Source: Dipteronia dyeriana
Lineage: Eukaryota > Streptophyta > Magnoliopsida > Sapindales > Sapindaceae
Assembly (NCBI GenBank): GCA_032871835.1
Contig: CM065298.1
Span: forward strand, 76,412,154 to 76,476,153
Length of the DNA stretch: 64,000 bases
Direction: 5' to 3'
Part shown: positions 12,330 through 23,337 of the stretch, in pieces
How the letters are laid out: each line of letters begins with the position of its first letter
How positions within the stretch are numbered: the first letter of the stretch is position 1
The notes under the pieces: generated by a model
What the model was told of the DNA's origin: nothing
What the model saw: only the letters and a program-made list of their open reading frames with translations
Databases searched by the model: none
Translations under genes and position numbers: made by a program

Positions 12330-12930
12330 TCCATGGTCCCACCGTCTCTAGTAGGGCACGTCTGTTCATGTCATCATACATCTCATTGTATTTGTGGTTG
12401 TACTGCCCAGCGTTCAATTCAATTTGACAACCAAAATCATCGTCCAATTGAGCTCCAACTATATCACCATGGTCGGCTACTTCCGGTGGGACACCACATA
12501 AGTTTTCCTTACCGTCAATCCCATTTCTTTCGTGAACAACTGGTTGTTTCCGCCTGAAGATCGAAATTGTTGGGTGTTATCATGAGGAGGGATTTCTTCA
12601 CCGATGACACCTCCTGCAGCCCTCTCAATTAAACTGACACATACTTGAGGGATTACCCTATCTTCCCCTAGCATAAACAAAACATTGTCGTCATTTCTTA
12701 TAAAATGTGCAACATGTGGTCCCGGGAACGATTGATATAGATTGTAGATCAGCAATGTATTTGTTCACATCGTACTTCACAACGGCTTGTACGATCGACA
12801 CCAGCTCTTCGTAAGTCATATTTCTGGACACATACATTCCTTGGTTATCGGAACCAACAAACCTCTGACTTCCATCAGGTAATTGCTCTCATCGACCGTT
12901 GTAAGATATTACTAATCTAACCCGATCCAT
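12330..12930 (-). pseudogene. MULE transposase, N-terminal fragment
   Basis: From an ATG at 12930 the minus strand reads MDRVRLVISYNGR, a stop, then EQLPDGSQRFVGSDNQGM and MTYEELVSIVQAVVKYD. This is the typical N-terminal region of plant Mutator-like transposases, where the stop replaces the usual Trp (TGG to TGA). Downstream pieces (CQFN; an acidic region with DIVGAQLDDDFGCQ near 12450) continue in shifted frames to about 12332. The DDE catalytic domain and zinc finger are absent. The gene converges with the Ulp1-like gene, the expected arrangement in two-gene MULEs. Confidence 0.7.
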
Positions 12931-13018
12931 TGCCCTGTGAAAATCATCATCACAATCAATTATTAACAAATAAAAAAATTTACTTTTACAATTACTAACA
13001 ATTACAAAAATTCCAAAT

Positions 13019-13835
13019 GGATCGAGTACTTTATATAAGGGATCGAGAACTTTTTCAAGGGTTCGAAAATAATTTACAAAGGATCGAGAACTTATAAAAA
13101 GGTTTGCTTCGAGAACTTTTATCGAGAATATTTTTCAAACTGTTGAGAACTTTTTATAACGGTTCGAGAACTTTTAACAAGGAAACGAGAACTTTTTGTA
13201 AGGGATCGAGAACATTTCAAAAGGTTCAAGAACTTTTTAAAGGGATCGAGAATATTTGTTAAAAGGACCGAGAACTTTTATCAACGGATCGACAACTTTC
13301 AACAAGTCAACGGGGAACTTTTTCTAAGGGATCGAAAACATTTGTAACGGTTCGAGAACTTTTTAAAGGGATCAAGAATATTTGTCAAATTATCGAGAAC
13401 TTTTATCAAGGGATCGAGAACTTTTAACAAGGGAACGAAAACTTTTTCTAAGGGATCGAGAACATTTCAAATGGTTCGAGAACTTTTTAAAGGGATCGAG
13501 AACATTTGTAAGGGTTCGAGATCTTTTTAAAGGGTTCGAGATCTTTTTAAACGGATCGAGAATATTTTTTAAAATTTAGAGAACTTTTCTCAAGGGATCG
13601 AGAACTTTTCTCAAGGGATCGAGAACATTTTCGAAGGGACTGAGAACTTTTTCTAAGACCGGGAACTTTTTCTAAGGGATCTAGAAAGTTTTTAAGGGAT
13701 CGAGAAAGTTTTTAAGGGATCGAGATTATTTGTCAAATTATCGAGAACTTTTATAACGGTACAAAAACTTTTCCTAAGGGATCGAGCATTTTTTGTCAAG
13801 CATTTTTTTCAAATAATCGAGTTTTTTTCAAACTA
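13019..13835 (+). repeat. GATCGAGAAC minisatellite, right array of the MULE
   Basis: About 0.8 kb of imperfect 20-25-base units have the core GGGATCGAGAACTTTTT. The array lies upstream of the transposase fragment (minus strand) near the right end of the element. The core reads GATCGAGAA on the plus strand, the same orientation as the left array. The two arrays are therefore direct, not inverted, repeats. Confidence 0.9.
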
Positions 13836-14275
13836 AACAAGAGCTCGTTCAAATATAAAATAAGCTCAATTCATCTTTAAATTTTCTCGGTCACACAAGA
13901 AAAAACCATTCTAGTGCAGAATCTGAAATGGATACATTGATATCGAGGAATGGATACATTGTAAACCCACACAGTAATGAATGCAAAATATCTGAAATGC
14001 ATAAAAGAAATAAAAGAAATTTAAGTGAAGATCATAAATATTTGTTACCTTCTACTGCAGAATCTGGAGAGGGCCGAGACTCAAGTTTTTCAGACAACTT
14101 TTCTAGGGAGATACCAACGAGTTCAGAAAGGGGCTTTTAAAAAATTTAAGTTTAGGGGTAATTTGGGCAGCTCACCATAATAGGTGTCTTTTAAACTTAA
14201 GTTATTAAAAGGGTGACATCATCACAACACACCTTATAAAAGGTGATATATCTCACCATTTCCTCCCACTCGGAT

Positions 14276-15545
14276 CTCACGGTGTTGAACTAATGATGGA
14301 GACCGCGGGTTATATATGTCATATATCCCTCTCCCACTCACTATTGTTTTTTTTAAAGGGTTTTCTATTAATCGTTAATGCACCTAGACTCTACAGGATT
14401 AAACGACTAACTTTAATCAAGTTATCTAGCGCATTAACTAATTAGAAACAAATTCTAATTAAATAATAAATTATTAGTGATTTTTAACAATTAAAAATCT
14501 AATCTATTAGTGAATAATCTAAGCCTTTATAAACTTTTTACTAAGGTCAGATTATTATAATAGTGTTTACCAAGTTTTAACTATTAAAACTCTAACACTT
14601 TAATCGGTTCATTTATAATTAGGTTTTTAAACATATTAATCCTAATTACAACAAATGACCCTATTAATCTAACTTATTAAACTCTTTAATAACTAGATTA
14701 ATATTAATGAGAATTACCAAGTTTTCTAACCATTAAAAAACTAATCCCGTTATTCATATCCATTTATGTATATTGCCCGTTTTAATCACATTAAAAATAC
14801 ATAAAATATCAGGCTATAATGGATGTATGACATATCAAATAAATTTGTGTAGACACATCTAATCTAAATAACATACGTTTGCATGACAATGCTTTTATCA
14901 TCACATAATATAAAGCAAAGATGAATTGACCGAGTACTATGGATTATTTAACCTACAAAATTGGAATCTAAAATTATAAAAAATTCTCAAAGGCATTTCT
15001 CAGTCTTCTTGTAACTTCATAAATCTTCCAGGCTCTCCAAGTCACTCTGATTCTCGCATGAATCCGAAACGGGAAATCTGCACGGAATCCACTAGGCAAC
15101 ACATGCCAACGGAACTGTGCAAGATCTGAATAGTATCGTATGAACAGTACCCTCGGTGAACAGTACCCTCGGTGAACAGTGTCCATGAACAATACCCTCG
15201 GTGAACAGTGTCTACTAACAGTACCCACCGTGAACAGTGTCTATGAAAAGTTCCCGCCATGAACAGTGTCCGGTGAACAGTACCGCCAACGCGCGTGTTT
15301 CTAGTTCTTCGTTTATAGGTTACAATTTTTTTATTTACAATACAATAACAGTAAAAATAAATCAAATAAAAATTATACAACCCATAAGCCCTAAATCCAC
15401 AGTACCATAAAAAATTACGATCAACCATGTTTAAATTAAACAATTTAATTAAAAACATCCATACAATCAAAAAAATGGTGCCTACACAATCATACATACA
15501 GAAGCATCGAAAACAATTTCCTGTTTCGAAAAATAAATTGCCTCT
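14276..15545 (-). other. Copia-2 leader, LTR-proximal part
   Basis: This AT-rich non-coding segment matches 46270-47330 of Copia-3 (for example TTAATGCACCTAGACTC at 14377 and 46369). It resumes after the MULE target repeat and ends at CCTCT, where Gypsy-B begins. It differs from Copia-3 by a block of GAACAGTA repeats near 15136-15290. Confidence 0.8.
15136..15290. repeat. GAACAGTA minisatellite in Copia-2 leader
   Basis: Roughly nine imperfect units of 15-20 bases with the core CGGTGAACAGT(A/G)(C/T)CC stand between sequence shared with Copia-3. Copia-3 has no such array at the matching place (around 47060-47090), so it is a gain in Copia-2 or a loss in Copia-3. The open frames crossing it on the minus strand are products of the repeat. 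Confidence 0.75.
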
Positions 15546-16458
15546 TGTCATATGTGAATTTTATCGCATGAACACGTCATCAACAAAGAGGATAAATTTC
15601 CAGGTGGATATTCGAATAGACATTCAGAAAATATCCTACAAGACATCGCCGAAGAAGAGAAAACCCAAGTAAGCAGATGTTGAATAAAACCTACTCAGGG
15701 TCAATCAAAGTTATATACTACTCGGATCAGTTAAACGACACTCGGAACTGGTTAAATGACGCTTCTACTCGGGCTCAAATGATGTTACTCAGGATCAAAT
15801 GATGTTACTCGGGACCAGCGGGTATTATCCTTGCTCGAGATAAATATGAAAAAAATTGAATAAAAAGCCTAGCGCCTAGTTCACATGGATTAGGTCATTA
15901 AATACACGAAGATATCCATTATGAAGGAATCCCAAAGAGAACAGAATACTGAACTAGAAGGGATCCCAATCAGGCAACAACTTTATTTCTCTAAAAAGAC
16001 TGCGCTCTTATATAAGGAAAGAAGTCCAAATTGGACTACATTACCAGAATCCTATTCGATTTCAGTACAAGACTCCGAAACAGGAAATAAGACAATCAGC
16101 TTCAAACAAGTAAATAATTGTAATTCAATAAAAAGATCTATTACTTGTACAAAGCTGATTAGGGCTCTATAAACATATAAATAAACTCATAATATCGCCA
16201 AAAAAGATATAGACAACAATCATAGAAAAATACAGAGAGAAAAAATAGAGATCGAGAGCTTGTAACATTATAAATTCATAATGGATTTTGGCTCGGTTGA
16301 TCATTCAACCACCCGTGGATGTTTCTCCAGTCATCGGAGTTTTACCACGTAAAAAACTCGTGTCTTGTTTACTTTCTCCTCCTCTCTCTCCTTGAAATCA
16401 CAGCCGAAATCCAATCCTTGTTGGCTTTTCTGATACAATCCAGAAATCAACTTCAACA
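15546..16458 (+). repeat. Gypsy-B 5' LTR
   Basis: It starts TGTCATATG and ends CTTCAACA, obeying TG...CA. It matches the 3' LTR (26734-27648) with scattered substitutions and small indels. The same family in opposite orientation forms the Gypsy-A LTRs (shared stretch ATGAACACGTCATCAA). Confidence 0.9.
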
Positions 16459-16480
16459 ATTGGCGCTAGAATGAGGGGCT
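16459..16480 (+). promoter_or_regulatory. Gypsy-B primer-binding site
   Basis: ATTGGCGCTAGAATGAGGGG follows the LTR directly. TGGCGCTAGAA-type sites next to the 5' LTR are typical of Tat/Ogre elements. The cognate tRNA cannot be assigned with certainty by eye. Confidence 0.7.
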
Positions 16481-16505
16481 TGAACCTCCGACTTGATTAA
16501 AAGCA

Positions 16506-18104
16506 ATGGCAGGAAGCAGAAGCAGTTCCAGGGATGTCCAAAAATCTCCGGATAACTTCCATATTGGCAGTACCTCACAGGATCTCGCTGCAACAACAGA
16601 AAACCAACCTACATTTCTAGCGAAGATCCAGCAAGTTCCTCCAAACAGTGGAGATCTAACACAACGTTTTCGAGAAGCGTTGCAACAACTGGTGGCAGAC
16701 GCAGCAAAGGAAGGAGTTGATCTACTGGCTACAGAAGCACAAACTCCTAACCTCCCACCTACAAGGCTCCGTTCGATGGTAGTATGGACAGAAATAAATA
16801 CACCAGAAGTCGGAAGGAACCTTACTCCAATCAAACAGGCTGGACGTGAAACACCTGAAGATGAACGACCACGCCAGAAGCAGAACCAGGATCAGACAGT
16901 CCGTACTACACACAGTAAACATGACCGGTACAGGGATCGATCGTCATCAGAAGATAGCGATCGGCACCATCGCAAGCGTCATCATGGAATCATACGTGAA
17001 ACCCGGCTTCTAAGTGAAGAACCTGACAGAGGAATGATAATCACCCAGCAGTTCAACCATCGGGGAATTTCAGTGGGAAACAGGGATATCAGTAATCCAA
17101 AGCCTAACTTGAGAAGTCGAGAACAATAGGCGACAAATGGATGCATTGGTCAGACGTTATGGGTGTAACGATTTATCTGATGACGATTCTGACAGTCCAT
17201 TCACCAGGAAAATCTTACAGACCCCATTCCCGAAAAGGTTCAGGATGCCGCACGTTGAGCAATTCAAGAAGGACACAGACCCAAATGAGCACGTCAGATG
17301 CTATAAAAATGCTATGGCCCAGTATGCCCATAGTGATCCCCTATTGTGTCTCAATTTTCCACAAACTTTAGGAGACATGGGCTCAAGATGGTTCGGGAGA
17401 ATTCCCCAAGCAAGCATTGGAAGTTTTGGTGAACTAAGCAGGAACTTCTCAAGGTAATTCCTGAGCAATGTTCACAGGAAAAAGTCAATGGCTTACCTTT
17501 CTAAAATAAAGCAAGGAAAAGATGAGTCGCTGAAGAAATATTTGAGGAGATTTAGCCAAGCAGCATCAGAAATTGGCAGTGCAAACGATGAAGCAATAAT
17601 TGCTGCATTCATCAACAACCTGCAGAATGAACGGCTATCTTTCGATTCAAGAAAAGCCCGTCTGACCAGGTATGCAGATATGATAGACATGGCAAGAGGA
17701 TATGCATTAGCCGAAGAAGAGAAGTTAGCCACTGGAGGAAGCTACATGCATGGAGGAAAACCTGAGAAGGACGATGAGTCCAAAGTGCATAACCAAAAAG
17801 GAAAACAGAAAGGAAACAGCTAAGAAAAGAGCAATGATGGGGGAAACGGGCATAATACCGAACAGACCACGAAAAAATACCGAGGCAGATACACCAACTA
17901 CACCCTCTTCGAAAAAAACATGAGGAAATCCTGGCCATTCTGAAAACAAAGAATATGGTACAAGAGCCACGCCGTCAATCTCAGTTTGCTCGACGAGATT
18001 CAACCAAATACTGCAGGTTCCACAAGGAAACCGGTCATGAGACTTCCAAGTGTTACCAGCTCAGAGATTACATAGAAACCCTCATTCGGGAAGGACATCT
18101 ATAG
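16506..18104 (+). pseudogene. Gypsy-B gag
   Basis: The ATG at 16506, 47 bases past the LTR, opens MAGSRSSSRDVQKSPDNFH and runs to a stop at 17129. The frame then shifts to 17137-17457 (RFRMPHVEQFKKDTDPNEH) and 17488-17823 (KQGKDESLKKYLRRFSQAA, the core of the gypsy gag domain). The end near 18000-18104 has the Tat-type knuckle CRFHKETGHETSKC followed by IETLIREGHL. At least two frameshifts and one stop break it. The same protein is recognisable in Gypsy-A. It would form the element's particle. Confidence 0.9.
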
Positions 18105-18368
18105 GATGTAATCTAAAAAAGGGATGAAAAATCAGGAGCAAAGAAAGAGATCAGGGCCGATCACAGCTCTGATCGAAGTCAGAAGGCCAGTCCAGAGGCC
18201 AATCAAGTAATTCATACGATCTTTAGAGGACCATCCACAGGAAGAAGTAACCGAGAGCGAACTCAAGAAATCAAAGAAACAGTAGAAGAAAGAAATAACT
18301 TTGATGTAAACTCGGTCGAGCCAGACCTGAAAAGGGTAAGGGAAGGATGGGACCCAATAACATTCACA

Positions 18369-18950
18369 GAAGAAGACTCACATGGCGTCGATGTTATGCC
18401 AAATGACGCCTTGGTCATAAGTGCCTGGATTGGTCACCGGGAAGTCAGGAGAATCCTGATAGATAATGGAAGCTCAACAGACATTCTCAATGTAGCCATC
18501 TACGATCAACTCAGGTTAGACCGAAAGGACCTACAGCCCTTCCATACCCCACTCAGAGGATTCGGGGGAGTTGAGGTTAGATCACTCGGGACGGTAAAGC
18601 TACCTGTGAAGATTGGAGTGGCACCTTGCAAGAGAACTGTATTGCTCAACTTCGTGGTGGTAGACTTGGACAATTGGCCATATAATGCACTATTGAGATG
18701 ACTATTCCTGAATAAAACTAAGGTTGTAATAGCCACTTATGCCTTAATGATAAAATTCCCTATCGAACAGGGGGTCGGGGTAGTCAAGGGATCCCAAGAG
18801 ATGGCCCGAAGAGCTAACGTGTCAGTATACAAGGACAAGAATGAACAGGTTTGCACTATAACACAACCGAGTCAGAACGAAAATCCACTACCATTCGAAT
18901 TAGATCCTAGGGAAGAGCTGAATAAATCCAAAACTGAACCGGTCGAATAA
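18369..18950 (+). pseudogene. Gypsy-B protease region
   Basis: The frame 18396-18701 contains HREVRRILIDNGSSTDIL, the retropepsin active-site region in its Tat form (DNGSS), and further on VVVDLDNWPYNALLR. A stop in the following GRPFL motif separates it from 18747-18950 (MIKFPIEQGVGVVKGSQ). The protease would cut the gag-pol polyprotein. It is broken here, but the active-site Asp is present. Confidence 0.85.
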
Positions 18951-18956
18951 ATCACC

Positions 18957-20785
18957 TTGAAAGAAAATGAACCAGACAAAAAGGTCAAGATCAGGGCCAA
19001 CCTAGAAGGAAGAGTCAAACAAAGCCTCATTGATCTACTTAAAGAATACAGGGATGTGTTCGCTTGTAGTCATGAAGACATGGTCGGGATAGATGTCCGA
19101 ATAATATCTCACCATCTCACAGTAGACCCGAATGTAAAACCGGTGATACAAAAGAGAAGATCATTCAATCTTGCAAGGAGTCAGGCAATCAAACAGGAAG
19201 TAGAAAAGCTACTCGTTGTAGGATCTATTAGAGAGGCTAACTACCCTCAATGGGTGGCTAATGTAGTCCTCGTCCAAAAGAAGAATGGACAGTAGAGGAT
19301 GTGCGTAGATTTTACAGATCTGAACAAGGCATGCCCGAAAGATAGTTTTCCACTTCTAAGGATAGATCAGCTGGTAGACGTTACATCAGGCCATGAGTTG
19401 CTCAGTTTTATGGATGCCTAATCCGGATGAACAAGGCTGACGAATAAAAAACAGCATTCACAACTTATCAGGGTTTGTACTGTTACACAGTAATGCCCTT
19501 CGGATTAAAAAATATAGGAGCAACATATCAAAGGTTGGACAACAGAATCTTCGCACGACAGATTGGAAGAAACATGGAAGTATACATTGATGACATGCTG
19601 ACCAAGAGCATCACGGCAGATAAACACACTTCAGACCTGCGAAAAAACATTTGATGTCTTGAGGAGATACCAAATGAAGCTAAATCTGAACAAGTGTTTA
19701 TTTAAGGTTCCTTTAGAAAGATTCTTGGGTTTTCAAGTTCACCATAGAGGAATCGAAGTCAACCCCGAGAAGATCCAAACCCTGTAGAAAATGACTTCAC
19801 CGAGGACACTCAAAGAAGTACAGCGCCTAACAGAATGCTTGGCTTCCTTAGAAAGATTCATCTCAAAAGCCACAGACAGATGTGCACCATTTTTCAAAGT
19901 AATTAGAAAAGGGAAAGGACTTGAATAAAATGAAGAGAGCACGCATTCTTAAAAATTAAAGAATACTTAGGACAGGCTTCCATCCTTTCAAAACCTCAGA
20001 TGGGGGAGACACTCCAACTGTACTTATCAATTACAGAACTGGCAGCAAGATCAGTCCTAGTCAGAACAGAAGATGGAGTACAAAAGCCAGTGTACTACAC
20101 CAGTAAGGCACTTCTACCAGCTGAAACCAGATATTCACAGACAGAAAAGATGGCCCTGGCACTGGCTTCAGCAGCAAGGAAGCTAAGGTCATACTTTCAG
20201 GCTCATAAAATCCAGGTTCTCACCTATTGCCCATTGAAGCAGATTTTACAAAAACCAGAGATTTCAGAGAGATTAACCAAATGGGCAATTGAGCTAAGTG
20301 AATTCGATATCCACTATATCCCTATGACATCTCTCAAAGGGCAAGTAGTGGCAGATTTTATAGCATACTTCACAGAACCGAACCTGGAAGCAAAAAAGAG
20401 GGTAAAAGTATCACATGGAAAATGTATGTTGATGGCTCTTCAAACACTCATGGAAACAGGGCAGGGATTGTAGTATGCACTCCGGAAGAAGATAATGTCG
20501 AATGTGCCATGAAGTGTGACTTCAAAGCAACTAATAATCAAGCCGTGGACGAGGTGCTACTAGCTGGACTCAGATTCTGCATAGCTCTAGGGGGAGATGA
20601 GGTCGAGATATTCAGCGATTCACAGGTAGTTGTCAACCAAGTCCTGGACGAGTACCAAGCCAAGGGTGAAGGCATGATAGCCTACCGTGACATTGCAAAA
20701 CAACTCCTCCAGAGATTAATGAATATAAGATTACCCAGATCCTTAGGGAGGAGAATAAAAAGACAGACGCATTGTCCAAGCTAGC
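18957..20785 (+). pseudogene. Gypsy-B reverse transcriptase and two RNase H domains
   Basis: Reverse transcriptase begins around 18957-19295 (RANLEGRVKQSLIDLLKEY; AIKQEVEKLLVVGSIREA). It continues through a stop that replaces the Trp of the usual NGKWRMCVDF, and reaches the catalytic VYIDD at 19580-19594. The frame 20000-20473 is the RT-linked RNase H (VLVRTEDGVQKPVYYTSKAL, LTKWAIELSEFDIHY). The frame 20422-20784 is a second RNase H (MYVDGSSNTHGNRAGIVV, EIFSDSQVVVNQV) of the kind found in Tat elements. Multiple stops and shifts lie between 19290 and 20000, so no active polymerase could be made. Confidence 0.9.
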
Positions 20786-20829
20786 ATCAGCAACAACCAC
20801 AATCAGGCCAAAGACTATTCCAGTTGCAT

Positions 20830-22131
20830 ATCTCCTTAAACCGAGCAAAGCTGAACCAAAAACTTAGAAATTTTAAAAATCCAAACACCGTCAGATGGTT
20901 GGATGACTCAGCTAAAAAGGTTCCTGGAAGAAGACATGCTCCCAGAAGATCCCTTACAAGCAAAACGTATCAGGTATAGATCAGCCAGGTACACATTGGT
21001 TAGAGGAGAACTATACAGAAGGGGGTATTCCTGAACGCTCCAAAGATGTATGTCATAGAAAGATGCATATCGGATATTACAGGAATGAGGAGTTTGCAAA
21101 AACCACACTGGGGGTAAAAGTTTAGCACATAAGGTACTCAGGCAAGGCTATTTTTGGCCTACTCTATTCTCATATGCACAGTAGTGTTCTGAAATTTGCA
21201 ATACTTTCCAAAGGATTGCTAATGACATCCGACAGCCCCCTGAGCAGCTCAGAAACCTCACGTCCCCATGGCCATTTGCCATGTGGGATTTGGATCTAAT
21301 CGGCCCAATGCCAGCTGGGACAGGGGTGGAGCGAAGCATGCCATAGTAGCCATTGACTATTTCACGAAGTGGGTATAAGCTGAAGCATTAATGCATATCA
21401 CAGAAGTAAACACCATAAATTTCATGAAAAATAATATACTTTATAGGTTTGGAGTCCCAAACACTATAATCACTAACAATGGTACTCAGTTCGATAACCT
21501 GAAATTCAGACAACTGTGCAAAGAGTACCAGATTGCCAATTACTATGCCATACCTGCCCACCCTCAAACAAATGGGCAGGTGGAAGCAGTGAACAAAATA
21601 ATCAAGCACACAATCAAAGCAAAGCTAGATGCCAAGAAAGGAAGTTGGGTTAAAAAGCTTCCCGAAGTATTATGGGCATATCGGACAACAGCAAGAACAT
21701 CAACATGAGAGACTACATTCACTTTAGCTTTTGGAACAGAAGTTGTTATCCCTATAGAAACATCGTATACGTCACCTCGGGTCAGGCTAAATGATGAAGA
21801 TCAGAACGTTGATATGCTATTACAAGATCTAGATGAGCTAGAAGAGAAAAGGGAGAAATCCCGAATACGAAATATGACATATCAGCAAAGAGTAGCTCAC
21901 CACTACAACTCTCACGTTCGGGTCAGAAAATTCCAGCTAAGAGACCTGGTACTCAGAAAGGTGTCATTGAACACAAAAAATAAAGTTACAGGTTCCCTAG
22001 CTGACAAATGAAAAGGCCCGTACAAAGTCGAAGGAATAGCTGGCCATGGAGCATATTGGATTGCATGACCCAATGGAAGGGTTTTACCCCGACCATGCAA
22101 TGCTCAATATCTGAAGATTTTCGATCCTTAA
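20830..22131 (+). pseudogene. Gypsy-B integrase
   Basis: The zinc-binding N-terminus is spread over broken frames around 20900-21370. The catalytic core is open at 21391-21708 and includes FGVPNTIITNNGTQF and NGQVEAVNK. In gypsy integrases the second catalytic Asp sits in the motif DNGTQF; here it reads NNGTQF, so that residue is lost. The C-terminal part at 21814-22131 (VRKFQLRDLVLRKV, then KGPYKVEGIAGHGAYWIA) has two stops, one at the usual Trp. It ends near ATCCTTAAATT at 22131. Confidence 0.85.
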
Positions 22132-22614
22132 ATTATTTTTTGTTCTTTTTTCTAGTCAGGACAATTTTAGTTAGGATAAATATTAGCTGTGGAATTTAAA
22201 CCTTTATTGATTTTGCAGTTTATGAATAAAAAATTGAACTTGGGATTTCTAAAAGAAAAGTATCGAACGCGGGATTTCCAAAAAGAGCATATGATAATAA
22301 GAACATATGGAAGACAAGCATGAGAATAAGAACATGCGAATAGAATATTCGGGACCATTAAAATCCCGAATGGGCGGAGAAGCTCGAAGGAGCATGCCAG
22401 CCGAGCAAGGTCAAATGACCTTCGTAAAAAGGCAAACCCAGATGCACCAGCTCAGGACGCTATCGGAAAAAATTTCGATGAAATACATAGCTGTGTTAAG
22501 AAATTCAAAAAGTTTAACGATTCGGAAAACCCTTGCACATAAAAAGGGGGAGACGTCCTCGGGTAGAAGCCGTGTATGAAACACAAGTATAAACTCACTT
22601 GTCTGTTTTAAGAT

Positions 22615-23180
22615 GACACGGTTAATAATACTAGCCAGTTTAATAATATACTTGGCATAAAGATTACAAGAGCCAGTTTAATAAGATACTTGGCATTAAA
22701 ATTATTTGGGTGACAACCAGTTTAATAAGATACTCGGTGAAGTTACCCGAACATCAGAGCTAGCTAGTTTAATAAGATACTTGGCATAAAAATTACAAGA
22801 GCCAGTTTAATAAGATACTTGACATTAAAATTATTTGGGTGACAACCAGTTTAATAAGATACTCGGTAAAGTCACTCGAAAATCAGAGCTAGCCAGTTTA
22901 ATAAGATACTTAGCATAAAGATTACAAGAGCCAGTTTAATAAGATATTTGGTATTAAAATTATTCGGGTGACAACCAGTTTAATAAGATACTCGGTGAAG
23001 TTACTCGAACATCAGAGTTAGCCAGTTTAATAAGATACTTGGCATAAAGATTGCAAATAGCCAGATTAATAAGATACTTGGCATTATTCAGGTGACAACC
23101 GGTTTAATAAGATACTCGGTTAAGTTATGCGAACGTCAGAAAAAGCTGGTTTAATAAGATACTCAGCAACCATAGTCAAG
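22615..23180. repeat. Gypsy-B tandem array, 129-bp higher-order unit of three subunits
   Basis: The core CCAGTTTAATAAGATACT(T/C)GG recurs about every 40-45 bases. Every third copy is preceded by GACAAC and followed by GTGAAGTTAC. GACAACC starts at 22712, 22841, 22970 and 23093, that is, steps of 129, 129 and 123 bases. The array lies between the end of pol (plus) and the end of the antisense gene (minus). Confidence 0.9.
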
Positions 23181-23337
23181 TTAAAGAAATTTCGCGAGTA
23201 ATAGAATCAAAACACCAGATTTAGAAAAGCTACTCGGAATTTTATTGATCTTTCAAAAGAATGGTTACAGTAAGAACTCTTTACAAAGAATTGTTTACAG
23301 AGAATTGTTAAAAGTACAAAAAAATCCTATCTACAAG

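Larger units (their letters stand above)
8572..14264. mobile_element. Mutator-like element carrying a Ulp1-type gene (KI-MULE/CUMULE-like)
   Basis: The 11-bp direct repeat CCCACTCGGAT flanks the segment at 8561-8571 and 14265-14275. The same stretch is present once, uninterrupted, in Copia-3 near 46260. A 9-11-bp duplication is the MULE signature. The termini share a degraded inverted repeat: GGTGTTGTG...AAGTTTAAAAGGCACC near 8606-8655 against the reverse complement of 14160-14230. Inside lie a plus-strand Ulp1-protease gene from the left end and a minus-strand MULE transposase N-terminal fragment from the right end, each next to a GATCGAGAA minisatellite. The transposase catalytic region is gone, so the copy is non-autonomous. 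MULEs with Ulp1-like genes are known in plants (Kaonashi, CUMULE). Confidence 0.8.

Noticed and set aside
15042..15551. A 169-residue minus-strand open frame
   Set aside because: It crosses the GAACAGTA minisatellite and the Gypsy-B junction; its repeated HRGYCS-type residues come from the tandem repeat.
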